Shown: one piece after another, positions 1 through 8,011 of the stretch | Layout of the letters: each line of letters opens with the position of its first letter | How positions within the stretch are numbered: position 1 is the stretch's first letter | Assembly (NCBI GenBank): GCA_937875245.1 | Contig: CALNCH010000323.1 | Location: forward strand, 1 to 14,850 | DNA: 14,850 nucleotides | From: an uncultured Spirochaetaceae bacterium | Lineage (GTDB): Bacteria; Spirochaetota; Spirochaetia; Treponematales; Treponemataceae | Reading direction: 5' to 3' | Made by a program: the position numbers and the translations under genes | Notes under the pieces: model-generated | What the model was told of the DNA's origin: nothing | Seen by the model: only the letters and a program-made list of their open reading frames with translations | The model's database searches: none

Positions 1-2398
1 ACAAAAATAATATACCCAAAGATAGAACCACATATAGTACTATAAAATACCATCTTGCATAAATAGGTTTTTCTATAACAAAATGCAGAGAAGTTTCAGG
101 CCCTGAATGAAAAAAAGAGTGTTCAGAATTTCTTACTTTAAAAACATAGGATCCCGGTTTTAGGTTGGTATACCGTGTATAATTTCTATTTCCAGAATGC
201 TTCCATGATGTATCGTAGTTTTCCATAATATATTCAAATTCTGGTTTTGATAGGGGTGAAAAATCTAAAGAACTGTATTCAAAAGTAAAATTACATTCGT
301 TTGAAGTAAATCTAAGAGGGTTATCTTTCTCTGTTTTCATTTTAATTTCTGGGATTTGCTCCCCATTTACAGAAAAATAGGTTATCGCGGTAGCAGGAGC
401 TGAACGATCATTATCCGGTTTTGCTATTTCTTCTGGTTTAAAATACACGACTCCCTTAGTAAAGGGAAAATACACATAACCTGCGGATGAAACTTTTTGT
501 CTCGATGTAAAGGATTCTCTTTGAAGTGTGTTGGGTATTTTGTAGTTATAAATGGTATCATTAAGAGGATTATATAAGCAAACTCCTTTATTAGTTGCTA
601 CCCAAAAGTTATTATCTTTAGACTGAGAAATTCCCACTACATGGTTTGAAGGTAAACCATTTTTTGTAGTAATAGTTTTAAATAGGTTATCTGTTGGATT
701 AAGGATAGAAAACCCTGAACTTTTAAAGCCAAACAAAAGGTTTCCATCAGAGGCTTCTACCATACATAATGCACTTTGGCCACCTATTCCTTTCGGATTA
801 GAAAAATCATATATCCAAGAAGAAAAGTCATCAGTTTCAGAATTATATCTATTTACACCTCTATTTGTACCTATCCATATATTTTTACGTGAATCTTCCT
901 GAATAAAATAAACCAAATTATCAGATAAGGAATTCGGGATATCAGAAGATTTTGTATACTGTTTTATAGAGCCATCAGTTATAGAATAACGGACAATACC
1001 TCCGCCATAGGTACCTACCCATAAATCATCTTCTGCATCAGTAACACAATAAACTGTTTCGGTATTGGAGCTTGAAAGATAGGGTGTATACCAAGAAGGC
1101 ACCACAAAGGTATCTGTTTTTTTATCAAATTGAAATAAACCCTTATTTGTTGCAACATACACCTCCCCATTTTTGGCTTGATGAATGCAATAGACTAAGG
1201 AAAAAGGTACTTCACCTGTGGAAAAAAGATAATCTTTACCAGAAGAAGTTTTTGGATTGTAATGGCATATTCCTTGATTCTTTATTCCTATCCAAAGAGA
1301 ACCAGTATTATCTTCTTCAATATATTGAATGTTTCCGTCACTAATACTTACATAATTTTCATTTTTAGCAGCAAGGGTTTTAAACCAAGAGCGCTGAACA
1401 TCACAAAGGCTTATTCCTCCCCCATTAGTTCCAACCCAAAGAAGTCCATTTCTGTCAACAAAAGTGGAATAAATGGTATTATGAGCAATATTATTTACAC
1501 CATTATTAACATTTTTAAAACTTTGAATTTCTTTTGTATCTTTATTAAATACATGGAGTCCTCCACCCCAAGTTCCCACTACAAAAGAAGATGAATCAAC
1601 AGAGGTGTTAACACAATAAATTCGATTATCAGGTAAAGAAAACTGCTCCCATTTTTTAGTTTGTGGGTTAGTACGCACTAAACCTCTGTCCCAACAGGCA
1701 GACCAAAAGTTTCCATCTTCATCTTCAAAAACTGCATATACAGTTTTAGTTATTGATGGATTATCAGGAGTAAAAATAAGTGGTCTTTCAAAACTGAATT
1801 TTTCTTCATTTAAAACAAAAACACCATCATAGGTACAGGCATAGACATTGCCCTTTGAATCTTCATATAAATTTCTAACCGTATTATTTGGAATTATATT
1901 TTCTTTTTCTTCGGAATTGAAGTTCACAACTTCTTTTGTTATGTCATCTAGTATGAAAAGTCCTTTTCCTAAAGTTCCTACCCATAAGCGACCTTTACTA
2001 TCCCGTAAAACGGAACAAATAATATCTTGAATAAGAGGATAATGTGTTATTTTATGAGTGAGGGTATCAAAAGAAGCGAGACCAGAATAGGTACCAACCC
2101 AAAGTAAATCATTTTCCATATACATGGATTGAATTTGATTACTTGGTAGCACATTTTCTTCAAAGGGTATCCGAGAAAATACTTCTATGCTATTGCCAGT
2201 ACATTTAATAATACCACAGTCTCGGGTGCCTAACCATATATTTCCACGGGAATCTTGGGTTATTGCGGAGATAGATAAAGAAGGTAATTCAATAGGTAAA
2301 TCATAAAACTTAAAATCTGAAGCAAAGAATAAAGAATTTGAGGATAAGAAAAAAAGTACACAGGCCAGTACCCAAATCTTATATTTTTTAATACACAA
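1..2398 (-). CDS. Two-component-type sensor with 14 propeller blades and Y_Y_Y domain (C-terminus off the left edge)
   Basis: The minus-strand frame is open from a TTG at 2398 to the window edge, about 799 codons with no stop. An SD (AGGGAG) lies 7 bases before the TTG; there is no in-frame ATG/GTG before the signal peptide, and an in-frame stop lies a little upstream. Residues 1 to ~26 form a signal peptide (KKYK, then a hydrophobic run ending FFAS). Then come about 14 repeats with the Reg_prop signature (IWLGT, LWVGT, LWVGT, VYACT, FWSAC, FVVGT, LWVGT, LWIGI, VYVAT, LWVGT, IWIGT, LLFGF, FWVAT, VYFPF), enough for two seven-bladed propellers. A Y_Y_Y domain follows at roughly residues 700-775 (DTSWKHSGNRNYTRYTNL, then GSYVFKVRNS), and a transmembrane helix begins near residue 783. 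In known families this periplasmic module binds oligosaccharides or other ligands and precedes a histidine kinase, hybrid kinase, GGDEF or phosphatase output. Which output follows here cannot be seen. Confidence 0.9.
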   Translation of the reverse strand, partial: MCIKKYKIWVLACVLFFLSSNSLFFASDFKFYDLPIELPSLSISAITQDSRGNIWLGTRDCGIIKCTGNSIEVFSRIPFEENVLPSNQIQSMYMENDLLWVGTYSGLASFDTLTHKITHYPLIQDIICSVLRDSKGRLWVGTLGKGLFILDDITKEVVNFNSEEKENIIPNNTVRNLYEDSKGNVYACTYDGVFVLNEEKFSFERPLIFTPDNPSITKTVYAVFEDEDGNFWSACWDRGLVRTNPQTKKWEQFSLPDNRIYCVNTSVDSSSFVVGTWGGGLHVFNKDTKEIQSFKNVNNGVNNIAHNTIYSTFVDRNGLLWVGTNGGGISLCDVQRSWFKTLAAKNENYVSISDGNIQYIEEDNTGSLWIGIKNQGICHYNPKTSSGKDYLFSTGEVPFSLVYCIHQAKNGEVYVATNKGLFQFDKKTDTFVVPSWYTPYLSSSNTETVYCVTDAEDDLWVGTYGGGIVRYSITDGSIKQYTKSSDIPNSLSDNLVYFIQEDSRKNIWIGTNRGVNRYNSETDDFSSWIYDFSNPKGIGGQSALCMVEASDGNLLFGFKSSGFSILNPTDNLFKTITTKNGLPSNHVVGISQSKDNNFWVATNKGVCLYNPLNDTIYNYKIPNTLQRESFTSRQKVSSAGYVYFPFTKGVVYFKPEEIAKPDNDRSAPATAITYFSVNGEQIPEIKMKTEKDNPLRFTSNECNFTFEYSSLDFSPLSKPEFEYIMENYDTSWKHSGNRNYTRYTNLKPGSYVFKVRNSEHSFFHSGPETSLHFVIEKPIYARWYFIVLYVVLSLGILFL

Positions 2399-2442
2399 AG
2401 GAAAACTCCCTAAATAATATTTTTACTTTTACAATTGAAGAC

Positions 2443-2471
2443 ATTATATAGCTACATTTTAGAAATATCAA
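2443..2471 (-). promoter_or_regulatory. Sigma-70-type promoter of the propeller sensor gene
   Basis: On the minus strand, a -35 box TTGATA (2471-2466) is followed by a 17-base spacer and a perfect -10 box TATAAT (2448-2443). This predicts a transcript start near 2436 and a leader of about 38 bases before the TTG start, containing the SD AGGGAG. It is the best match to a vegetative promoter seen in the window. Confidence 0.7.
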
Positions 2472-2487
2472 ATATTTTTACGATTAT

Positions 2488-2515
2488 GTACATTTTACCA
2501 TTTTAGAATTATACT
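2488..2515 (+). promoter_or_regulatory. Possible promoter of the nucleoside kinase gene, giving a near-leaderless mRNA
   Basis: TGTACA (2488-2493), a 16-base spacer and TATACT (2510-2515) form a fair sigma-70 match. The -10 box ends only six bases before the ATG at 2522, so the transcript would start at or next to the start codon. This fits the absence of any SD there. The match is short and the region is AT-rich, so chance similarity is quite possible. Confidence 0.3.
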
Positions 2516-2521
2516 CTTTTT

Positions 2522-4174
2522 ATGAATAAATACTTTATTGAACTATCTAATGGAAAAAAACTAGAATTTTCAGAAACTTGTAAAGCAGGACATCTTGTCT
2601 CTTTTTTTGATAAATCTGATTCCCCTGTGGTAGCAGTTCGTATTAATAACGAAATTTGCGCCTTAACCCAAGTAATTGAAAATGGTGCTTTCATTGAGCC
2701 TGTCTTTTTGAAATCTCCTGAAGGTTCTTCAATTTATCGTCGCTCCCTCTGCTTTGTATTAGGGGTTGCCGCCCATAAACTCTTTCCAAATAAACGTTTA
2801 GTGGTGGGACATAGCCTTGGGTATGGTTATTATTATACGATAGATTTAGATAGCCCTATTACCCCGGAACAAATAGACGCTCTAAAAGCTGAAATGGCTG
2901 TTATTATAAAAGCAAATGATACGATAGAGCAAAACAGCATCTCATACAAAGAGGCCATAGATTTGTTTGATGAGCTAAATTTAATTGAAACCAGAAAGCA
3001 ATTGAATTATATTTGTCCTCCACGAATAAAAATTAATACATTGGAAGGTTTTTCTGATTTATACTTTGCTCCATTATTACCGTCTACGGGCTTATTAAAA
3101 CAGTTTGATTTAATGCCTTATCATGAAGGTTTTTTATTACGTTTTCCCTCTACTGCAGATCCTGATCAATTATCACCCTTTGAAGATGTACCACAACTTT
3201 TTAAGGTATATAAGCGATACAAGGACTGGGGAAAGCTTTTAGGAGTAACTTCTGCGGCATCACTAAATCAATTGGTTCACGAAAGAAAAGTAAAAGACTT
3301 TGTAAACATAACAGAAACATTACAACAAAAATACATTGCAGATATTGCAGATAAAATACAGGATCGGGGCAATGTTGGCATTGTTTTAATTGCAGGACCT
3401 TCAAGTTCTGGAAAAACCACTACTTCAAAAAAATTATCCATGCAATTACAAGTTTTGGGGTATCAACCTAAGGTAATAGAATTAGATACCTATTATGTTG
3501 GCCGTGATTCCACTCCACTAGATGAAAATGGTAATTATGACTATGAATGTCTTGAAGCCTTAGATGTCCCTCAATTAAACAAAGACTTAGTGGATTTGTT
3601 TGCAGGTAAAGAAGTAAATCTCCCCAGTTATGATTTTAAGGAAGGAAGAAGGTATTACACCACTAAAACCATGATTTTACATCCTGGAGATATTCTTGTA
3701 TTAGAAGGAATTCATGGATTAAACGATAAATTAACACCTCTTATTCCAGCAGAAAATAAATTTAAAATATATCTTTCTGCTTTGACCCAGCTTAATTTAG
3801 ACGATCATAACCGAATTCCAACCAGTGATAACAGACTTATTCGACGTATTGTGAGAGACTCTCAGTTTAGAGGCAAGTCTGCGACTGATACAATAAAAAT
3901 GTGGCCCAACGTTCAAAAAGGAGAAAGAATTCATATTTTCCCATTTCAAGACAAGGCAGATGCAATGGTTAATACTGCTTTAGACTATGAGTTAGCCGTA
4001 TTAAAAGTGTATGCAGAACCCTTACTTCGTTGTGTAAGTCCTCTTGAAAGAGAATATGCAGAAGCTTGTCGCTTACTCCGTTTCTTAAATAACTTTCCAC
4101 CAATTCCTGCTAACTTTGTACCCGGACAAAGTTTACTTCGAGAATTTATTGGTGGTAGTGAATTTAAATACTAA
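2522..4174 (+). CDS. Nucleoside kinase (uridine kinase / PRK family) with N-terminal TGS and ThrRS-like region
   Basis: 550 residues. The C-terminal half is a P-loop kinase of the uridine kinase/phosphoribulokinase superfamily: Walker A GPSSSGKT at 292-299, a D-T-Y-Y motif at 322-325 in the position of the substrate-binding Asp/Tyr, VLEGIHGL at 393-400, and an Arg-rich lid RLIRRIVRD at 438-446. The N-terminal ~60 residues resemble a TGS domain, and residues ~73-107 (AHKLFP, GHSLGYGYYY) resemble the second additional domain of threonyl-tRNA synthetase. This fusion is an established family annotated as nucleoside kinase or uridine kinase; it probably phosphorylates uridine or a similar nucleoside, but the substrate cannot be read from sequence. 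It is about twice the length of plain Udk because of the N-terminal module. The ATG at 2522 has no SD; the TGS-like strand begins within five residues of it, which supports this start. The gene is divergent from the sensor and convergent with fliJ. Confidence 0.88.
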   Translation: MNKYFIELSNGKKLEFSETCKAGHLVSFFDKSDSPVVAVRINNEICALTQVIENGAFIEPVFLKSPEGSSIYRRSLCFVLGVAAHKLFPNKRLVVGHSLGYGYYYTIDLDSPITPEQIDALKAEMAVIIKANDTIEQNSISYKEAIDLFDELNLIETRKQLNYICPPRIKINTLEGFSDLYFAPLLPSTGLLKQFDLMPYHEGFLLRFPSTADPDQLSPFEDVPQLFKVYKRYKDWGKLLGVTSAASLNQLVHERKVKDFVNITETLQQKYIADIADKIQDRGNVGIVLIAGPSSSGKTTTSKKLSMQLQVLGYQPKVIELDTYYVGRDSTPLDENGNYDYECLEALDVPQLNKDLVDLFAGKEVNLPSYDFKEGRRYYTTKTMILHPGDILVLEGIHGLNDKLTPLIPAENKFKIYLSALTQLNLDDHNRIPTSDNRLIRRIVRDSQFRGKSATDTIKMWPNVQKGERIHIFPFQDKADAMVNTALDYELAVLKVYAEPLLRCVSPLEREYAEACRLLRFLNNFPPIPANFVPGQSLLREFIGGSEFKY

Positions 4175-4596
4175 TTATTCAGAATCGGTGTGATTCCAGT
4201 GGCCGGTAACTATATCGTCCACTGCAGCTTCCTCTGCTTTTTGTTGTTCTTTTTTATATTGGGATAGTTGTTTTTCTTTTAATTTGGACAAGACTTTTCG
4301 AGTTTTCATGGCTTCTACCATTATCTCTCGCTTTTCTTCTACCACTAATTCAGCTGTAACTCTTCCCCTTCTTTTTTTAATCTATTTACATAGGACTCAA
4401 TTGCTTTCATTTGATCTATTAAAAAGGTATCGTTTCGAGTTTTATTCGTATATGCTTGCTTTTGACCATTCTCTATTAATGCTAACTTAATTCTATCAGT
4501 TTCGGCAATAGCTTTTGCTAATTCGGTTTCTGCCTCTTTTTCTTGAAATTCTCGTAAATCTAATACTTTTTGGAGAGAAAAAACAAATTTTTTCAC
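4175..4596 (-). CDS. fliJ: FliJ flagellar export chaperone/stalk protein, split by a one-base frameshift
   Basis: FliJ is the coiled-coil central stalk of the flagellar export ATPase. A GTG start at 4596 overlaps the fliI stop by one base (TAGTG). The first frame gives 83 residues (starting MKKFVFSLQKVLDLREFQEK, typical FliJ) and stops at 4345. The adjacent frame continues without a gap into an obvious FliJ C-terminal half (VTAELVVEEKREIMVEAM, KLKEKQLSQYKKEQQ), stopping with TAA at 4177-4175. The switch falls at a run of seven A on the coding strand (plus-strand T run 4372-4378). One more A, or a -1 ribosomal slip on A AAA AAA, gives RLKKRRGRVTAELV and a full protein of about 140 residues, the normal FliJ length. 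As written the gene is broken. Sequencing error, a switchable homopolymer, recoding and true loss are all possible. That both halves belong to one fliJ is very likely. Confidence 0.88.
4372..4378 (-). other. Homopolymer (A7) at the fliJ frame switch
   Basis: On the coding strand the codons read TTA AAA AAA GAA, which contains A AAA AAA, a classical -1 slippery heptamer in the correct phase. A purine-rich stretch GAAGGGGAAGAG follows at once. Zero-frame reading hits TAG eight codons after the run, while the -1 frame runs to the end of FliJ. Confidence 0.7.
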
Positions 4597-5981
4597 TATT
4601 CTTCAATACTATTTTCAGTTGTGTTTTGAACAGATAGAATAATTCCTTGGAATTCCTCTTCTGGAACATCTATACCAACTAATTTTCCCATAGATTGAAG
4701 GGTTGTACCAATAACAGAGGGTTCATATTCATCCTGCATTAAAAAGTTTTCAATTAATTCATGAGCTTCAATCGCAACATCTATATTGGGATTACTACCT
4801 TTTTGATAGGCACCAACAGTAATCATATCTTCAGATTCTGCATAGGTTGCCATCAATCGCCGTACTGCTGCCACTGCTTTTTTCGTTTGTGGACCAGATA
4901 CCCTGTTAGATAATCGACTTATACTTTGCAAAATATCTATGGCAGGAAAATGATAAGCTTGTGCTAATTTACGGTTTAATATGATATGTCCATCAAGAAT
5001 ACCACGTACCGTATCTGAAATGGGCTCATCCATGTCATCACCATCTACTAATACGGTATAAAAACCAGTAATGGTACCTTTTTGTGACGTACCACTTCTT
5101 TCTAGCAGTTTAGGCATTGTTTCAAATACACTGGGAGTGTATCCACGTTGGGCAGGAGGTTCTCCAATTGCTAATCCAATCTCACGCTGTGCTCTGGCAA
5201 ATCGAGTTACAGAATCGAACATAAGCATAACATCTTTGCCCTGATCTCTAAAATATTCTGCAACAGCTGTTGCTACATAAGCTCCTCTAAGACGAGACAA
5301 TGGTGATTGATCAGAGGTAGCTGCAATAACAACCGAACGTTTTAAGCCCTCTTCTCCTAAATCACGTTGGATAAAATCCACTACTTCTCGACCACGTTCC
5401 CCAATGAGTGCAATAACGTTAACATCAGCATTGGTATTTCGAGCAATCATACCCAGTAATGTTGATTTACCAACACCAGAGCCTGCAAAAATTCCTAAAC
5501 GCTGACCTTTTCCAACTGCCAACAAAGAATCAATAGCACGAACACCTGTAACAATCCGTTCATTTATGGGCTTTCTGTCAAGTGGATTTGGAGGGCTATT
5601 TAAAACAGGATAAAATTCAGTAGGTACTATTTCGCCTTTTTTGTCATAGGCTTTTCCGGTAGCATCTAAAACACGTCCAAGTAAATCTGGGCTTACTCCC
5701 ACTTCCAACACATGTCCAGAAGCAATTACTTCACAACCTACTTCTATACCTTTTGTTTCACCATAAACCATTAGCTGTACTGTGCTCTGATTCAAGCCTA
5801 CTACTTCTGCTAATATACTGGTTTTAAGAGAAGGTATTTTGATAGTGCATAACTCACCAATAATTGCCTGAGGACCAGTGCTTTCTATAAGCATTCCTCT
5901 TACTCTGGTAATTGTTCCTGTATAATGAATTGTCTCTACTCTTTCAACACTATCTAAATATTTAGAAAATATAGTTTTCAT
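4596..5981 (-). CDS. fliI: FliI, flagellum-specific type III export ATPase
   Basis: 461 residues, the usual FliI length. FliI is the F1-beta-like hexameric ATPase at the cytoplasmic base of the flagellar export gate, unloading chaperones and priming substrates. Visible: N-terminal beta-barrel region (1-95), Walker A AGSGVGKS at 166-173, catalytic-Glu loop LIGERGREV with E195, Walker B VMLMFDS with D256, and the FliI/YscN signature around SVTRFARAQREIGLAIGEPP (257-276). The sequence PQTKKAVAAVRRLMATYAES (364-383) matches the C-terminal helical domain. The ATG at 5981 lies 5 bases after the fliH stop, with only a weak upstream GGA, so translation is probably coupled to fliH. It overlaps fliJ by one base. 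Confidence 0.97.
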   Translation of the reverse strand: MKTIFSKYLDSVERVETIHYTGTITRVRGMLIESTGPQAIIGELCTIKIPSLKTSILAEVVGLNQSTVQLMVYGETKGIEVGCEVIASGHVLEVGVSPDLLGRVLDATGKAYDKKGEIVPTEFYPVLNSPPNPLDRKPINERIVTGVRAIDSLLAVGKGQRLGIFAGSGVGKSTLLGMIARNTNADVNVIALIGERGREVVDFIQRDLGEEGLKRSVVIAATSDQSPLSRLRGAYVATAVAEYFRDQGKDVMLMFDSVTRFARAQREIGLAIGEPPAQRGYTPSVFETMPKLLERSGTSQKGTITGFYTVLVDGDDMDEPISDTVRGILDGHIILNRKLAQAYHFPAIDILQSISRLSNRVSGPQTKKAVAAVRRLMATYAESEDMITVGAYQKGSNPNIDVAIEAHELIENFLMQDEYEPSVIGTTLQSMGKLVGIDVPEEEFQGIILSVQNTTENSIEE

Positions 5982-5986
5982 AAATA

Positions 5987-6919
5987 TCAGTCCAAGTTAA
6001 TTGCATTTGCTTTTGAAACATTCTTAATAGGAGATATTTCAAGAATTTTTTGTTCTAATTCAGAGAGTTGACTTGATATTCTTGCGTCAATTGCACCAAA
6101 GTCGGTTTCTATTATACAACCGCCTCTATCAACTGAGGAATCTTCTGCAAAAGTAATATTTTTTATATTTTCTACTGCTTCAATGAATTCTTTTGTATGT
6201 TCACTGGTTAATTCCAAATCTGCAATATTAACGCGAATAACAACATCTCCACGACCTTTAACTTTTCGTAGAGCCTGTACAATATTAGACATAACAACAT
6301 TACGTTGACTTTCTGAAATAACTTTAATAACCTTTCTGGAAATAAGGAGAACTAATTCAACTATTTGTTGTTCTGTTTCATCCAAAATAGCCTGTCGTTT
6401 ATCCATTGTTTTCTCAAGGATAATACGCATTCTATCAACTAACCGTTCAACTTCTCTTTTTCCTTCATCAAAACCTGCTTCCCGACCACTTTCAAATCCT
6501 TGTTTATAAGCATCGGCTTTATGTTGGTCTTTTTCCATTTCTGCATCTTGTATGATTTCTAAAGATTTATCTTCCGCATCTTTAATTATTCTCTCTGATT
6601 CTTCTTCGGCTTTCTTTTTTAATACAGTTGCTTCATTAGTTTTTCTCTTAATTTCTTCAAAAGCAGCTTGTTCTGCCTTTTTAACAATTTTTTCTGCTTC
6701 TTTTGAAGCTTCATCAAACATTCTCTGTTTTTCTTCTTCCCATTCAGTTTTAAAAGCTTCTGCTTCTCTTCTTAAATCATCTGCAGTAGGCCCTTCATAT
6801 TGGGGAATTTCTTCTGGAATTTCCTCAATTGATTCTTCTACAAAAGTGTGAGACAATTTTAATAAGACTTTTTCATCTTTTTTATTTATTTCAGTGGGTC
6901 GAAAAACAGATTTTGCCAT
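5987..6919 (-). CDS. fliH: FliH, flagellar export ATPase regulator/stator protein
   Basis: 310 residues, longer than the ~230 of enteric FliH. FliH dimers link FliI to the export apparatus and C-ring; in spirochetes they form the spokes of the ATPase complex. Residues 50-135 are a very charged Glu/Lys/Ala coiled coil. A glycine ladder follows at G141, G145, G149 and G153, the GxxxG repeat characteristic of FliH. The C-terminal domain (about 185-300, with DVVIRVNIADLE and DRGGCIIETDFGAIDARIS) matches FliH/YscL and the V-ATPase E subunit. The SD GAGGGGAG sits 7 bases before the ATG at 6919. The plus-strand ORF at 6552-6851 opposite the coiled coil is a shadow. Confidence 0.95.
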   Translation of the reverse strand: MAKSVFRPTEINKKDEKVLLKLSHTFVEESIEEIPEEIPQYEGPTADDLRREAEAFKTEWEEEKQRMFDEASKEAEKIVKKAEQAAFEEIKRKTNEATVLKKKAEEESERIIKDAEDKSLEIIQDAEMEKDQHKADAYKQGFESGREAGFDEGKREVERLVDRMRIILEKTMDKRQAILDETEQQIVELVLLISRKVIKVISESQRNVVMSNIVQALRKVKGRGDVVIRVNIADLELTSEHTKEFIEAVENIKNITFAEDSSVDRGGCIIETDFGAIDARISSQLSELEQKILEISPIKNVSKANAINLD

Positions 6920-6936
6920 GAATGTACTCCCCTCTT

Positions 6937-8007
6937 TTATACTACCAGTTCATCTTCACCAGAACGAGCAATAACGATTTCACCGCTATCTTCCAAACGT
7001 CTGATAGTTGATACAATTTTCTGCTGAGCTTCTTCAACGTCTTTTAATCGAACAGGTCCCATAAACTCCATATCTTCTTTTAACATACTTGCAGCACGTT
7101 TTGACATATTTCGGAATATTTTGTCCTGTACTTCGGTGTCAACTGATTTAAGAGCCTTTGCTAATTCTTGAGTATCAACTTCACGCATAACTTTCTGAAT
7201 AGCACGGTCGTCCAGCATAACAATATCTTCGAAAACGAACATTCGTTTTTTGATTTCTTCTGCCAAATCAGGATCTTCTTCTTCCAAAGATTCAATAATT
7301 GATTTTTCAGAAGAACGATCAACCAAGTTAAGAATTTCAACAATACTTTCAACACCACCGGCTGCAGTGTAGTCTTCACTGGACAAGGTAGATAATTTCT
7401 TTTCAAGAACTCGTTCAACTTCTCGCAAAACATCAGGAGAAGTTCGGTCCATGGTTGCAATTCTTCGGGCAACTTCGCTTTGAATATCATCTGGTAAATT
7501 CTGTAAAATAACAGAAGCCTTATTAGGTTCTAAGTATGCTAAAATAAGAGCGATAGTCTGAGGATGTTCCTGTTGTATGAAGTTTAACAAGTGAGCAGGA
7601 TCTGTTCGTCGAATAAAATCAAAAGGTCGAACCTGTAAAGAACTTGTAAGACGATTGATAATATCTATAGCTTTTTGACTTCCTAATGATTTTTCCAATA
7701 ATTCACGAGCAAAATCAATACCACCAGAAGTGATAAAGTTTTGAGCTTTCATTAAGTCTTGAAATTCTCGTAATACACTTTCTTTAAATTCAGAATCAAC
7801 AGTATCCAAACGGGCAATTTCAAAAGTAAGAGTTTCAACCTCATCTTCTCTCAAATGTTTAAATATTTCAGAGGATATATCAGACCCAAGAGATACCATA
7901 AAAATAGCGGCCTTTTGTCGACCAGTTAGATTTTTATAATCACGAGGTTTTTTTGAGCTACTTGCAGAAGATGCGGGAGCAACGGATTTAGGTTTTTGTG
8001 CATTCAT
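6937..8007 (-). CDS. fliG: FliG, flagellar motor switch/rotor protein
   Basis: 356 residues. FliG joins the MS ring (FliF) to FliM/FliN and contacts the stator to generate torque. Residues 1-25 are a Ser/Ala/Pro/Lys extension. The N-terminal domain starts at NLTGRQKAAIFMVSLG, the middle armadillo domain carries the conserved EHPQ (147-150), and GGVE (217-220) starts the hinge. The torque domain contains KKRMFVFEDIVMLDDRAIQK (253-272), and REVD at 275-278, where the conserved charged residues sit. Spirochetes commonly carry two fliG genes; the copy in this operon corresponds by context to the motor FliG (fliG2). Its SD, GGAGGA, lies inside the last codons of fliF, and the ATG at 8007 starts 4 bases after the fliF stop, so translation is likely coupled. 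Confidence 0.97.
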   Translation of the reverse strand: MNAQKPKSVAPASSASSSKKPRDYKNLTGRQKAAIFMVSLGSDISSEIFKHLREDEVETLTFEIARLDTVDSEFKESVLREFQDLMKAQNFITSGGIDFARELLEKSLGSQKAIDIINRLTSSLQVRPFDFIRRTDPAHLLNFIQQEHPQTIALILAYLEPNKASVILQNLPDDIQSEVARRIATMDRTSPDVLREVERVLEKKLSTLSSEDYTAAGGVESIVEILNLVDRSSEKSIIESLEEEDPDLAEEIKKRMFVFEDIVMLDDRAIQKVMREVDTQELAKALKSVDTEVQDKIFRNMSKRAASMLKEDMEFMGPVRLKDVEEAQQKIVSTIRRLEDSGEIVIARSGEDELVV

Positions 8008-8011
8008 TATT

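Noticed and set aside
1072..2030. Plus-strand ORFs of 60-110 codons at 1072-1344, 1262-1594 and 1848-2030
   Set aside because: They lie opposite the continuous minus-strand propeller gene, have no domain-like content, and read as antisense of the Reg_prop repeats.
2434..2463. TTGAAG (2435-2440) as a -35 box for the kinase gene
   Set aside because: No -10-like sequence occurs at 16-18 bases; the AT-rich matches there fit the minus-strand promoter instead.
4199..4226. CAGTGG/CCACTG inverted repeat near the end of fliJ as a terminator
   Set aside because: It has a 16-base loop, lies inside fliJ coding sequence, and has no T tract on either strand.
6552..6851. 99-codon plus-strand ORF rich in Ser and Leu
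   Set aside because: It is the antisense of the Glu/Lys-rich coiled coil of FliH; low-complexity codons on one strand keep the other strand open.
7161..7490. 109-codon minus-strand ORF inside fliG, and similar ORFs inside fliF, hslU and xerC
   Set aside because: They are alternate-frame shadows of strongly conserved genes with no SD or recognisable domain.
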